Positions 8,346-17,096 of a stretch of 64,000 nucleotides of DNA are shown in pieces; the first letter of the stretch is position 1, and the number at the start of each line of letters is the position of its first letter. Source of the stretch: Desulfobulbaceae bacterium UBA2273. Lineage in GTDB: Bacteria > Desulfobacterota > Desulfobulbia > Desulfobulbales > Desulfurivibrionaceae. The stretch covers positions 1 through 64,000 of the forward strand of contig DDWZ01000014.1 of assembly GCA_002347095.1 (NCBI GenBank), given 5' to 3'. A model generated the notes under the pieces. That model made no database searches. It was not told the origin of the DNA and was given only the letters and a program-made list of their open reading frames with translations. Position numbers and translations under genes: made by a program.

Positions 8346-10190
8346 TTACAGAGCTCTACAAATTTCGCCCTGTTCGGCAGTGCCGAGGAGATACGTTTGG
8401 CCCGAATAGATGTCCCGGCTAAGCGTTTCCAAGGCTCCAAGCCAGCGAGCAACATCCCCGCACCAAGCAGCCTCGTTGTCGCTTCCCCGGCAAGTGGCCA
8501 CGCCATCATCGCCGTAAGCAACAAACTGCATACCCGGCAGAGGCCGGATATTGACTCCCGGCGGAGTTCGGGACAAAGCCATAATCGATGGCCGGTCGTC
8601 ATGGAGCAGGGTCAAGATAAGGTCCGGCAAACGATACATAGCCAAGTCGCCGGTTGACAGTGGGCCTGCCGTGCCGTTTATTATGATCAGAGGCGTTGCT
8701 GTAAGGGTTTTGAACATGGCGCCGGTGAAGTCTCCACGTTCCGTGGCGAGCAGGCCGGATTCCGCGTAGCCGCCGAAGTTGTTACCCAGAAAAGGCAGGT
8801 GGTCGCCAAAGATGACGATCAGACCTTCCGGATCAACCTGCTGCAAAATCTCGATAAAATCCATGAGCTCCCGGGACTTATAATACACGACATTTGCGTA
8901 CTCCTCGACCATCGGTTCGGCGCTCTCCGCTGTGATCATCCGAGGTCGGCCTGGGCCAAGGGGGTAATCCAGATGGCCGAAGAAGGTCAGGATATAGTTC
9001 ATCACCGGAATATTGTTTTCCTGCAAGGGCTGGAAGCGTTCGAGCACCTGGCGATACAGGGAAACATCGCTCAAAAATTCCCGATTCATGTCATCTTGGA
9101 CGAAGTCGTCCTGAGATAAATATCGCTGAAATCCCATGCGCCGATAGGCATGGATTCTGTTCCAGAACGCGGCGATATTCGGGTGGGAGGCTATCGTGGC
9201 GTACCCCGATTCAGCGAGATGGCGAGGCAGGCAGGGAGCGTTTTGGCGAAGCCGTCCCTCAAAGAACACCGCATCGTCAACAACTGGAAAACCGCAAAGC
9301 GCCTCGAATTCCGCATTCGCGGTGTAGCCGCCGAAAACCGGAGACAACGTTTGCGGCCTGCCTGCTGCCTGCCACAGGGCGCGAAACCGTGAATCCAGAG
9401 GGTCATCGGACAAACCGGCGTTCACAAGCTGCATCGGATCCCAAAATGATTCCAAGACTATGATATGGACATTACGCTGTGGCGCCCGCATCTTTGTTTG
9501 CTGGACGCCATTGCCTGGACGGATTTTTTTTGCATTAAGAAGCGAAGCTGCCGCCTCCACCTCGGCCCTTGTGGGAGGACGCCCCGTCCTGGCAAGGAAA
9601 CGCGCGGTTTCCTGGGTCAGGTGGATCAGGATGCCCCGTTGTTCGAAGTTGCCCCGCTGATCCCAGACGCTGTTGCCCAAGGTGTTGTCCATGGTCATGA
9701 TTATCGCCGCCGGCCAACGGATCAGAGCGGTTACACCGCAGGCGATGAGGCTTGCGGCTATCAGTGCCCGTTTTTTGCGCGGATTCGGCATGCCGAGCAG
9801 GATGACAGCCCCGATGGCGCCACAGGCAACCGTCATGGCCAAGGGCCAGCCGTGCAGCAGCATGAGCAGGTTGGGCAAGGCCCAGAAATCGTCGGGCATT
9901 ACCGGACCGCCGAGGATCGCCACCTTGGCCGCATTACCGCAATGGAGAAGGGTCAGCAGGATGGCGATTGAGGCGAAAAACCAGCCCGCCCCCCGGGCCA
10001 TGGCGTAAAAAAACGCACCGAGTAGCAGATGCGCGGCAAGATCCTTGGCAATGGCTCCGGGTGCAACCACCACTTCAAAACAGAACCAATTCACTCCCTG
10101 GAGCAAACCATACCAGAGGATGGTGATCGCCAATGCCGCAGGCCAGCCGCCAGCGAGCTTCCAGACTCTCTGCCAGTATTCATGGATCAT
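8346..10190 (-). CDS. LtaS/MdoB-family phosphoglycerol transferase-like membrane sulfatase
   Basis: A 614-residue inner-membrane enzyme of the alkaline-phosphatase/sulfatase superfamily. The N-terminal ~180 residues contain about five hydrophobic segments, and the rest is a periplasmic catalytic domain. Visible LtaS-type signatures are VLESFWDP, GGYTANAEFEAL with the probable nucleophile Thr, FFGHLDYP and the metal-binding IFGDHLP. In Gram-negatives such enzymes decorate glucans or envelope polysaccharide with phosphoglycerol or phosphoethanolamine. The substrate here is unknown. It sits between the two flgE paralogs, which could hint at surface modification, but that link is only positional. 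Confidence 0.8.
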   Translation of the reverse strand: MIHEYWQRVWKLAGGWPAALAITILWYGLLQGVNWFCFEVVVAPGAIAKDLAAHLLLGAFFYAMARGAGWFFASIAILLTLLHCGNAAKVAILGGPVMPDDFWALPNLLMLLHGWPLAMTVACGAIGAVILLGMPNPRKKRALIAASLIACGVTALIRWPAAIIMTMDNTLGNSVWDQRGNFEQRGILIHLTQETARFLARTGRPPTRAEVEAAASLLNAKKIRPGNGVQQTKMRAPQRNVHIIVLESFWDPMQLVNAGLSDDPLDSRFRALWQAAGRPQTLSPVFGGYTANAEFEALCGFPVVDDAVFFEGRLRQNAPCLPRHLAESGYATIASHPNIAAFWNRIHAYRRMGFQRYLSQDDFVQDDMNREFLSDVSLYRQVLERFQPLQENNIPVMNYILTFFGHLDYPLGPGRPRMITAESAEPMVEEYANVVYYKSRELMDFIEILQQVDPEGLIVIFGDHLPFLGNNFGGYAESGLLATERGDFTGAMFKTLTATPLIIINGTAGPLSTGDLAMYRLPDLILTLLHDDRPSIMALSRTPPGVNIRPLPGMQFVAYGDDGVATCRGSDNEAAWCGDVARWLGALETLSRDIYSGQTYLLGTAEQGEICRAL

Positions 10191-10488
10191 TGACTGCCGC
10201 CGGCCGTTGGGTTTTGGATAATCCGGTGAATTTCGGGGAATTCGTTGATATCAGTGGGCAGGCATTAATCACCCGTGCCATGACGCCCGGTTTGCAAAGT
10301 CGCAACAGCTTTCCCTTTTCCATGCTCAACGCGGCGATCGCCCTGGCCGGAAATCGGCAGGCGCAACCGATCCGGAAGCGTTTCAGCCACTGCCGTCCGG
10401 AGAGGTTGTTAAAAAAATCCCGATCAGCCGCTTCAATCTCGACTGTCCGGCTTTTACTGATATCAAAAAGATTCTTTAAAATCTTCAC
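10180..10488 (-). CDS. possible small protein upstream of the LtaS-like gene
   Basis: An open frame of 102 codons begins with GTG, has CCGGAAAC about five bases upstream, and overlaps the start of the LtaS-like gene by 11 bases, as co-translated genes often do. The product is basic with two short Cys-containing stretches and no domain I recognise. It may be a real leader gene or a chance frame in AT-richer intergenic DNA. The remainder of 10489-10618 shows no gene. Confidence 0.25.
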   Translation of the reverse strand: MKILKNLFDISKSRTVEIEAADRDFFNNLSGRQWLKRFRIGCACRFPARAIAALSMEKGKLLRLCKPGVMARVINACPLISTNSPKFTGLSKTQRPAAVNDP

Positions 10489-10618
10489 AACGTTTCCGGA
10501 TATTTTTTTCGCTTCTGGTTCCTTTAGATGCGGGTTTTCCCCCCTGATACCTGGCGGATAACATACCAGAAAATGTTTTCCCTGTCAGAAAGATAACGAA
10601 AAAACCGTCGAGGAGTTC

Positions 10619-10658
10619 AAAAAAATCCGGCGGCTCGGAATGTTCCGAACCGCCGGAT
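10619..10658 (-). terminator. intrinsic terminator of the flgE2-flgD-fliK unit
   Basis: The stem ATCCGGCGG / CCGCCGGAT with inner TCGGAA / TTCCGA arms is followed on the minus strand by seven T residues. It lies 26 bases beyond the flgE2 stop, so the fliK-flgD-flgE2 transcript most likely ends here. Confidence 0.92.
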
Positions 10659-10684
10659 CAGGTAGGAGACCTGGGCTGAGAGGC

Positions 10685-13099
10685 TTACCGCTTGATGTTG
10701 ATCAGATCGGCCAGCATCTCGTCAGTGGTGGTGATGATCTTGGAGTTGGCCTGGAAGCCGCGCTGGGTGGTGATCAGCTTGACGAACTCCGCGCCGAGAT
10801 CCACGTTGGACTGCTCCAGCGAGTTGGGCGAGATCGTGCCCAGGCCGTTGGTTGCCGGCGGACCGGTGATGGGCGCGCCGGACTCGCTGGTTTCCCGGAA
10901 AATATTGCCGCCCTCCTTGCTGAGCCCGGCCAGGTTATTGAAGCTGGCCAGAGCCACCTGGGCCCGTTGCAGCACCTGTCCGTTGGAATAGTTGCCGGTG
11001 ATGATCCCCTTGGTATCCACGGAAACCGACTGCAAAAAGCCCGCGGCAAATCCGTTTTGATCCTGGAAGATGGTGGTTGAGCTGTTGGCGTACTGGGTGG
11101 TGGACAACGCCTCGGTGCTGAAATTGATGCTCATGGTATCCCCGATCAGACTGCCATCCTCGCCGCTGGCATCGGCGGCAATGGTGGTGAAGAGGCCGGC
11201 GCCGAAAGGAGAGGAATCACCAGGCAAAGCATTTGTTATCGAGGTAATTTCCAGTTGGCTGTGATACCCGGCGGCCGCAACATCATCGGCCACCCGGTCG
11301 GTGAGCACCAGACGCCCTGCGCCATCGATGGAGGCTTCGGCGTCAAACTGCTCTTCCAGCCAGGAAAGCAGATCCTGCATGGTGGGAGGGTTATTGGGCG
11401 CCGTGAGCGGCGAACCGAAATCGGTGCCGGCCGTAAAGGTTGCATTCACCGGGGTGTTGTCTCCCCGTGCTCCGACAAAAACCAGGGCATCCGTGGCGGT
11501 AAGGGCAACCCCCGCACTGTCGAACACGCTGGTCAAGGGGGTGCTGGCATTGATCGGCGTCGTGCCGGGAAAGGTTGTGGTGCCCCGAGCCGTGGAAACC
11601 ACCTGCTGCTTCGCGGTGGTGACATTAAAGGTGTTGGTGGTGGCATTGCTGGCGCCGAAGGGATTCACCCCGGCACTGAAGGTAAAGGTGGTGACAGCCA
11701 GGCCGCTGGCGCCGCCGGTGGCATCGGTCATCTTTATTTTCCCTGCGGCGTCGATGGTGGAAGTAACCTTAAAGGTGGCATCCAGCGCATTGAGCAGATC
11801 CTGTACCTTGTCGGTTGCCGCGAGGGTATAGGTGCCGCTCACTGCGACTCCGCTGTTATCATACCCGGCAAAGGTCACCACCGCCGGAGTAATCGTATCA
11901 ACCAGGGTGCCGGTGGAGTCATACACCGTATTCCAAAGGGTTTCCTTGGTGATGGGCGTTGAGGTTCCGGCGGTGGCATAGGCTGCACTGCCGCTGACCA
12001 ATACCTGACTGACGGCGGTGGCCTGACCGCTGTACCGGGCGCCGAGATTAAGCTCTATCATCTGATTGGTGGGGGCGCCGGTGAAATTCGCGGCAAAGGA
12101 GTAGTACTGGTCAGTATTGCCCAAGGTAAGCAGATTGGTGCTCTGGGCCGGGTCCACTTCGCCGTCTGGCGGCACGTTCCAGGCCCTCATATTGCTGATG
12201 GCGCCGGAGGTGGAGAAATCGATCACTCCATAGAGCAGGGCGCCGGCCCCCTTGTGATTCTGGTAGTTGTAGGCGGTATCGGGGGTGTAGATGGAAGCCT
12301 CGTCATTGGTGCCGTCCAGGGCGCCGGTGGTGTCACGGCCGGTGCTCAGCACTCGCTGGTCTTCGCTGGGCTCGCAGGTGACCAGGAACTCCCACTGGTT
12401 GTCCTTGGTGGTACGGTCGAAATACACGGTGAGGTCATGGCTCGCACCCACGGAGTCATACACCTTGATGGCGGTGGTGTACTCATAGGCATTGGCATCG
12501 ATTGGCGAAGTGGGCACGGGCAGGGAAGGGTTGGTGCCATTCCAGGCGTCGAACAGACGCTGCTCGGTGGTTTCGTTGTTCTTGCGCGAATCCACGTTGG
12601 CAATAACCTGGATACCGGTGGTTGAAACCGGAGGGGTGGTTTTGCCGAGGTTGATATCGCCGATGGTGCCCTGCCGCTCGCCGGAGGTGGTATCCAGGGT
12701 CCAACCCTGGACAAAATTGCCGGTGGGGTTGACCAGGAAGCCTTCCTTGTCGAAACGGAATTCCCCGGCCCGGGTATACATGTCCGCCTCGGCGCTGCCC
12801 GCGGCCCGGAGCATGAAGAAACCCTGGCCGCCGATGGCCAGATCGGTGGCCGTGGAGGTGGACTCAAAGGAGCCCTGGGCAAAGATGCCGTCGATGGTGG
12901 TCATGGTCACACCGCGTCCGACCTGGGCTGCGCCCGCTGCGGTGGCCACGGACTGGGACAATACATCCTGAAAGGTCGCCCGGCTCGATTTAAAGGCGAT
13001 GGTGTTGACGTTGGAAACGTTATCACCCAAAACGCTCATGGCGTTGCCCATGGTGCTGAGACCACTGATACTTGCGTACAACGAACTTGAAACGCCCAT
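10685..13099 (-). CDS. flgE: flagellar hook protein FlgE, paralog 2 (long form)
   Basis: An 804-residue hook protein, about twice the length of enterobacterial FlgE. The N-terminus has the FlgE signature (LGDNVSNVNTIAFKSSRATF) and the C-terminus ends in the family tail QSNVDLGAEFVKLITTQRGF. The enlarged middle contains repeated Thr/Ala/Asn-rich immunoglobulin-like segments, which presumably form the outer hook domains. It follows fliK and flgD on one transcript, the usual place for the main hook gene, so I take this one as the principal hook subunit. It shares motif blocks (WNVPPDGEVDP, TNLLTL, YYSF) with the 6369 paralog. The start ATG has a AGGAGG site just upstream. Confidence 0.93.
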   Translation of the reverse strand: MGVSSSLYASISGLSTMGNAMSVLGDNVSNVNTIAFKSSRATFQDVLSQSVATAAGAAQVGRGVTMTTIDGIFAQGSFESTSTATDLAIGGQGFFMLRAAGSAEADMYTRAGEFRFDKEGFLVNPTGNFVQGWTLDTTSGERQGTIGDINLGKTTPPVSTTGIQVIANVDSRKNNETTEQRLFDAWNGTNPSLPVPTSPIDANAYEYTTAIKVYDSVGASHDLTVYFDRTTKDNQWEFLVTCEPSEDQRVLSTGRDTTGALDGTNDEASIYTPDTAYNYQNHKGAGALLYGVIDFSTSGAISNMRAWNVPPDGEVDPAQSTNLLTLGNTDQYYSFAANFTGAPTNQMIELNLGARYSGQATAVSQVLVSGSAAYATAGTSTPITKETLWNTVYDSTGTLVDTITPAVVTFAGYDNSGVAVSGTYTLAATDKVQDLLNALDATFKVTSTIDAAGKIKMTDATGGASGLAVTTFTFSAGVNPFGASNATTNTFNVTTAKQQVVSTARGTTTFPGTTPINASTPLTSVFDSAGVALTATDALVFVGARGDNTPVNATFTAGTDFGSPLTAPNNPPTMQDLLSWLEEQFDAEASIDGAGRLVLTDRVADDVAAAGYHSQLEITSITNALPGDSSPFGAGLFTTIAADASGEDGSLIGDTMSINFSTEALSTTQYANSSTTIFQDQNGFAAGFLQSVSVDTKGIITGNYSNGQVLQRAQVALASFNNLAGLSKEGGNIFRETSESGAPITGPPATNGLGTISPNSLEQSNVDLGAEFVKLITTQRGFQANSKIITTTDEMLADLINIKR

Positions 13100-13141
13100 T
13101 ATGCTACCTCCTGTTTTCTTGTGCTGTAATGTTCATGGGTC

Positions 13142-13810
13142 TCACTTCACCACCAAGATATCCGCCACGTTCATGGGTATCGATTTATCCACGGTTACCT
13201 GGGCCGTGGCTCCGTCAAAATTCACTCCGGTAACCAGGCCGGTTGAACGGTAATCAACATCTACTTTCTGCCCCAAGGCATTGATGGCAACCACGTTGTA
13301 GGTGTACAATCCATCGGCGACCACGGTCCCGCTGGGGGTTGTCGCATCCCAGGTCAAATCATGCACGCCCGATGCGGCATAGCCAAGCTCAACGGTGTCC
13401 GCCATGCGGCCCGCCGAGTCATAAATTTCAATCCTGCAGGATTCGGCGGCATCGGCCAGGGTATATTGCGTGGTCGAAACCTTGCCTTCCACCACGCCCA
13501 TGGTGTTTCCGGCCCCCTGCACCTCTTTGCCGATCAGGGTCAGAAGCTGGAGATTGTTCTGCGACACCTGGTAGCCAAGGAGTTTTTCCAGGTTATCGGA
13601 CATCTTCATGGTGGCTTCCATGTTGGAAAACTGGGCGAGCTGCGAGGCCATGTCCGTGCTGTCCATGGGCTCCAGCGGATCCTGATGCTGCATCTGGGTA
13701 ATGAACAGGGTCATGAAATCGTCACGATCCAGGGTGCTCTTGCCCACGGTGGACAGGGTCGTGGTGTCCTGAAGCGGCAGGGTTGCGCTGGTGCTTGCTG
13801 TGGTAGTCAT
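13142..13810 (-). CDS. flgD: flagellar hook assembly scaffold FlgD
   Basis: FlgD caps the growing hook during assembly and is later removed. The 222-residue product has the diagnostic N-terminal FlgD block (DRDDFMTLFITQMQHQDPLEP, around residues 28-48, here with the QDPLEPMD core), followed by the SQLAQFSNME helix and a C-terminal FlgD Ig-like/TUDOR region ending in VADILVVK. It lies between fliK (20-base gap) and flgE2 (42-base gap) on the minus strand, which is the classical fliK-flgD-flgE order. All three genes should be transcribed from the sigma-54 promoter at 15691-15706. Confidence 0.95.
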   Translation of the reverse strand: MTTTASTSATLPLQDTTTLSTVGKSTLDRDDFMTLFITQMQHQDPLEPMDSTDMASQLAQFSNMEATMKMSDNLEKLLGYQVSQNNLQLLTLIGKEVQGAGNTMGVVEGKVSTTQYTLADAAESCRIEIYDSAGRMADTVELGYAASGVHDLTWDATTPSGTVVADGLYTYNVVAINALGQKVDVDYRSTGLVTGVNFDGATAQVTVDKSIPMNVADILVVK

Positions 13811-13830
13811 GCTCTTTTCCTCTCTTGTTT

Positions 13831-15621
13831 TCAGGCAAACAGATCAACACCGTTTTCACGGCCATTTTCGGGCTGCGCCCGCTGGTAGAGAATATTCTCG
13901 GGCAGGTCCGCCAAGGTTGTCCTCCGCTGACCAGCTCCTTTTTCCAGCGAAGCGGCCTGAAACTGCTGCCAGGCTTCATTGCTGTCGCTATCCTTGTTCA
14001 AGGACACCATGCATTCGCCAAGGGCAAACCCCTGCTTTTCCATGTTTTCCCTGAATTGCTCCAGGTTGCTTTCAAGCACCGCCTTCACCTTGGAATTTTC
14101 CATGCTGAAGGAAACAGCCACTTGGTTGTCGCGCACCGTCATCTCCACCTTGACTTCGCCCAATTCCTTGGGATAGAGCTTGAGAACCAGATGATGCTCC
14201 TGGTTGCGCAACCCCTGTAAAACCCCCTGGGAAAGCTGGGTGAAACTCTGCTGCTGGAGGGTGTGGGGCATATTGGGAACATGCACGAAAGGCCGTGCCG
14301 CCTGGCTTGAAACAGCAGCCTGGCCCACAGCCTCGCCCTTGGCAGCCGCACCGCCTTCGGCTTGAAAGACGGAGCTGCTTTCGACAAAAAGTTCCCCGCT
14401 GGCAAAGGCGTTCTTACCGTTTTGCGCCCCCTGCCCGTCCCTGCCCATGGCGGAAAAAAGCTCCGCGGTTTCCCCGTCAAGAAGCGGCGCACCATCCGCA
14501 TTTTCGGTGGCCATAAGATCCTCGGCCTGGGCCAGCTTCTTTTCCTGCGCCGCATCCGCGGCAGCTCCCTGTTGCACCTTGACCTTGGAAAGATCAACGC
14601 TTTCCATGAGCTTTTCAAAAACCGAAACCAGCGTCCCTTGAACAGCGGAAGAAAGACTCGGCCCCTTGGTTTCAAAACCGGACCGGGTCAACACCTCCTG
14701 AAGATCGGCAAGAAAGGCAATCGGATCCGCTTGCAGCTTGTTGGCCTTCACCTCGCCAATTGCCTGCTCCAGCATGTTTTTCAACCGGTCCAGGGTAAGG
14801 GTTACCGGCGGGCCGGATTCAACCAGACCTTCAACAACCGGCAAGCGTTCGGGCAACAGGGCGCGTTGCAACTGCTGGGAGACCCCGGCATTGGCAAGAA
14901 GATCCTGCAATTCCGCCGCTTCAACCGCGGTGATATCGGTAATTCCGTCCCCTTCCAACCCCTGCAGGCCGGCAAGAAATTTTTGCAGATCAAGGGTATT
15001 GTCTCCCCGCACCGACGCATCGCTGATCTTGCTCACCTCGGGGACTGGCACGCCAAGACGCTCAAGAAAGCTCTGAAGAAGCGGCAGATCCGTTTCCGGT
15101 GCGGTCACGGGCACTTCCTCCTGCAAAGCCTGAAAATGGCGGGAAAATGAATCAAGGAAATCGACCAAGGACAACGTGCCGTCCTGGCCCTTCATTTTTT
15201 CCATGAGCGCGTTTAACTGGCTTTCGTTCATGCCCGCATCCTTGGCGATCTTCTGGAGAAGGTCGGGATCAGGCACCGGAAATTTCCACTCGCCAGGCCC
15301 CATTTTTTGATCGGCCGCACTCTTCTGGAGATCCTGGACAAACAGCCCCAACAGAGCGGCCATGGTTGTTGCTTCCTCAGACCCTTCTTTTTTTGCCGAA
15401 GTAGCGGCCTCCGCCTTCCGATCAGCGGCGGAGGCAAGGGCGGCCTTGGTTTTCTGCATGCCGAGAAGGTTGCTTTTGCCCCTCCGTTCGGTGGCCATCT
15501 TTTTTTCCATATAGTCGGAAAAGTTCGACCCGGCTTTCTTGCCGGCGGGGGTTTTCACTTCCACCGCCGCCGTTATCTGGGACTTGGGGGCCGGCACAAT
15601 GGGAATCATGAGTGCGTCCAC
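13831..15621 (-). CDS. fliK: flagellar hook-length control protein FliK
   Basis: FliK measures hook length and switches export specificity from hook to filament subunits. The product is 596 residues. The long N-terminal ruler part is low in similarity and rich in Ala, Gln, Leu and Lys. The C-terminal Flg_hook domain is clear: LVLKLYPKELGEVKVEM followed by VAVSFSMENSKVKAVLE and a helix with LREN-like residues. I chose the GTG at 15621 because GAGGA lies six bases upstream. A longer frame runs to 15726 but would start inside the sigma-54 promoter. The extended length fits the long hook proteins next to it. Confidence 0.9.
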   Translation of the reverse strand: MDALMIPIVPAPKSQITAAVEVKTPAGKKAGSNFSDYMEKKMATERRGKSNLLGMQKTKAALASAADRKAEAATSAKKEGSEEATTMAALLGLFVQDLQKSAADQKMGPGEWKFPVPDPDLLQKIAKDAGMNESQLNALMEKMKGQDGTLSLVDFLDSFSRHFQALQEEVPVTAPETDLPLLQSFLERLGVPVPEVSKISDASVRGDNTLDLQKFLAGLQGLEGDGITDITAVEAAELQDLLANAGVSQQLQRALLPERLPVVEGLVESGPPVTLTLDRLKNMLEQAIGEVKANKLQADPIAFLADLQEVLTRSGFETKGPSLSSAVQGTLVSVFEKLMESVDLSKVKVQQGAAADAAQEKKLAQAEDLMATENADGAPLLDGETAELFSAMGRDGQGAQNGKNAFASGELFVESSSVFQAEGGAAAKGEAVGQAAVSSQAARPFVHVPNMPHTLQQQSFTQLSQGVLQGLRNQEHHLVLKLYPKELGEVKVEMTVRDNQVAVSFSMENSKVKAVLESNLEQFRENMEKQGFALGECMVSLNKDSDSNEAWQQFQAASLEKGAGQRRTTLADLPENILYQRAQPENGRENGVDLFA

Positions 15622-15690
15622 GGAATTTCCTCGCTGATAAAATTGATCTTCCTTCGTGCATGGTATGGAGCACGCTTGACAATCAACCAA

Positions 15691-15706
15691 AGCAAAAGGT
15701 GTGCCA
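15691..15706 (-). promoter_or_regulatory. sigma-54 promoter of fliK-flgD-flgE2
   Basis: On the minus strand TGGCAC (15706-15701) and TTGCT (15695-15691) have exact GG-N10-GC spacing. The predicted transcription start is near 15680, some 60 bases before the fliK GTG. The DNA from here to 16040 has no gene; it holds a partial TTCGACAGGCTCAG-type repeat and the terminator of the upstream operon. Confidence 0.88.
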
Positions 15707-16039
15707 TGCCGAAACAACACAATCAACGAAATGAATATAACAACGAAGAATCAGCACGTTAAAAGAATTTCAAAAACGCAGATATTCCCCAAGAATGACC
15801 CCTTGTTGCCGCAAGAGAGGAAAAGAATTCCTCCAGACAAAACAGACCAGGGGACAAGAGAGCTGGGTTGGGCAAGAATTGCCGGGAGATGAAAAAAAGG
15901 GCAAATGACACGGTTCCCTCGCCACTTGCAAGGGGAGGATGAGGATGATGCAACTCTGCCAGAGAAAAGAACCCTGCGACAGGCTCAGGGCTTTTGCAAG
16001 AGCCGCCAAGGCAGGTTGTTCTCCGCCAACTTTCCAGAC

Positions 16040-16075
16040 AAAAAAAAGCCCCTCCGGCCAAACGCCGAAGGGGCT
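16040..16075 (-). terminator. intrinsic terminator of the flgB-motE-like operon
   Basis: The stem AGCCCCT...CGGC / GCCG...AGGGGCT with a CAAAC-type loop is followed on the minus strand by a run of T residues. It stands 26 bases beyond the motE-like stop and separates this operon from fliK. Confidence 0.92.
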
Positions 16076-16101
16076 ACAAAACCAAAATTAAACAACGCGG
16101 C

Positions 16102-16599
16102 TCAGGGCAAGCCGAGAAGTCTGCTCACCCGCACCGCCTTGTCCTGGGTCAGCTTGGGGATAATCTTTGCCACCACCTCCGCCTTCATGGCTTTCAGAAT
16201 TTCCACCACCTCATCATCCTCCATTTTGTCAAGCAGAGGGGCCACCTTGGACGGGCTTATGGCGCTGTATATCTTGACCAGATTCTTAAACTGCTGATCC
16301 CGGGTCTTGCCTGTCCCGCCAAGCTGACCCTTGAGGTCTTCCTGCAGGGCATTGAGCTGGGTGTACTTCTCGTCCACTTCCTTGGCCAAGGCAGCGAGTT
16401 CCTTCTCTTTTGCGGCCAAGGCCTTTTCCTTTGCCGCCACGGCGTCTTCACGCTCCTTCAGTTGGACGGAAACGGAAATTTCCTGGGGCGTGAGCTTGAC
16501 CGGAGATTTATCCTCCTGGGTAAAGGCGGGAATGGTCACCACCAGGGTCAACAACACGACGAGAATTGATATGAGGTAGCAGCAATTGCGTTTTTTCAT
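16102..16599 (-). CDS. MotE-like protein with MgtE-N-type domain
   Basis: A 165-residue protein with an N-terminal signal or anchor segment (residues about 8-28), a coiled coil rich in Lys/Glu/Ala (about 45-95), and a C-terminal domain with SPSKVAPLLDKMEDDEVVEIL, typical of the MgtE intracellular N domain and FliG middle domain. Proteins of this shape at the end of fliJ operons are called MotE in other bacteria, where they act in the periplasm as chaperones of the MotC stator component. Here it follows fliJ by 35 bases and is the last gene before the terminator. The family link is good; a stator role is inferred from context. Confidence 0.75.
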   Translation of the reverse strand: MKKRNCCYLISILVVLLTLVVTIPAFTQEDKSPVKLTPQEISVSVQLKEREDAVAAKEKALAAKEKELAALAKEVDEKYTQLNALQEDLKGQLGGTGKTRDQQFKNLVKIYSAISPSKVAPLLDKMEDDEVVEILKAMKAEVVAKIIPKLTQDKAVRVSRLLGLP

Positions 16600-16634
16600 G
16601 ATTCCATCCGGGGTCGATAACGCCCCTTCCCTGC

Positions 16635-17084
16635 TCAGTGGAGATTTCCCTTGCGTCCGAAACGAAGCACCATCTGCTCGTCCGCCTCGTTCTGCTCCTT
16701 CTTCAATGCGGCCAGGAGAAATTTCTGATAATCCCGTTCCCTGGCCTTTTCCATCACCTTTTTATCCCGCATTTTGGCGGCAAGCTCTTCCCTGGCCCGG
16801 ACAACAGCCACTTGTCCGGCTTCCACCCGGGCAAAACCGGCCTCGACCTCCTGCTCCTTGCGGAAGATCCCTTCCACATAAAAAGCAAAGACCGGGGCAG
16901 ACATTTTCCGGTGCTTTTCTTCCTCAAACTCGGCAATCAGTTCCTTCCGCTCCTGCTGCAACGCGGCAAGCCGCAGCTTTTCCGCCGCAAGCAGGGCAAG
17001 CTCCCTGGCCAGTTTCTGCTGGGCAAGCTCTTCCAGATTACGCCGCAGCCCGAGAATCGTTTCAAGCTTGAAATGATACGCCAT
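16635..17084 (-). CDS. fliJ: flagellar export chaperone FliJ
   Basis: FliJ is the central stalk of the flagellar export ATPase, comparable to the gamma subunit of F1-ATPase, and escorts chaperone recycling. The 149-residue product is almost wholly a long charged coiled coil, with the N-terminal MAYHFKLETILGLRR block typical of the family. It follows fliI by 12 bases. Length and position agree with FliJ; sequence conservation in this family is low, so context carries weight. Confidence 0.9.
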   Translation of the reverse strand: MAYHFKLETILGLRRNLEELAQQKLARELALLAAEKLRLAALQQERKELIAEFEEEKHRKMSAPVFAFYVEGIFRKEQEVEAGFARVEAGQVAVVRAREELAAKMRDKKVMEKARERDYQKFLLAALKKEQNEADEQMVLRFGRKGNLH

Positions 17085-17096
17085 TTCGCCCTCTCA

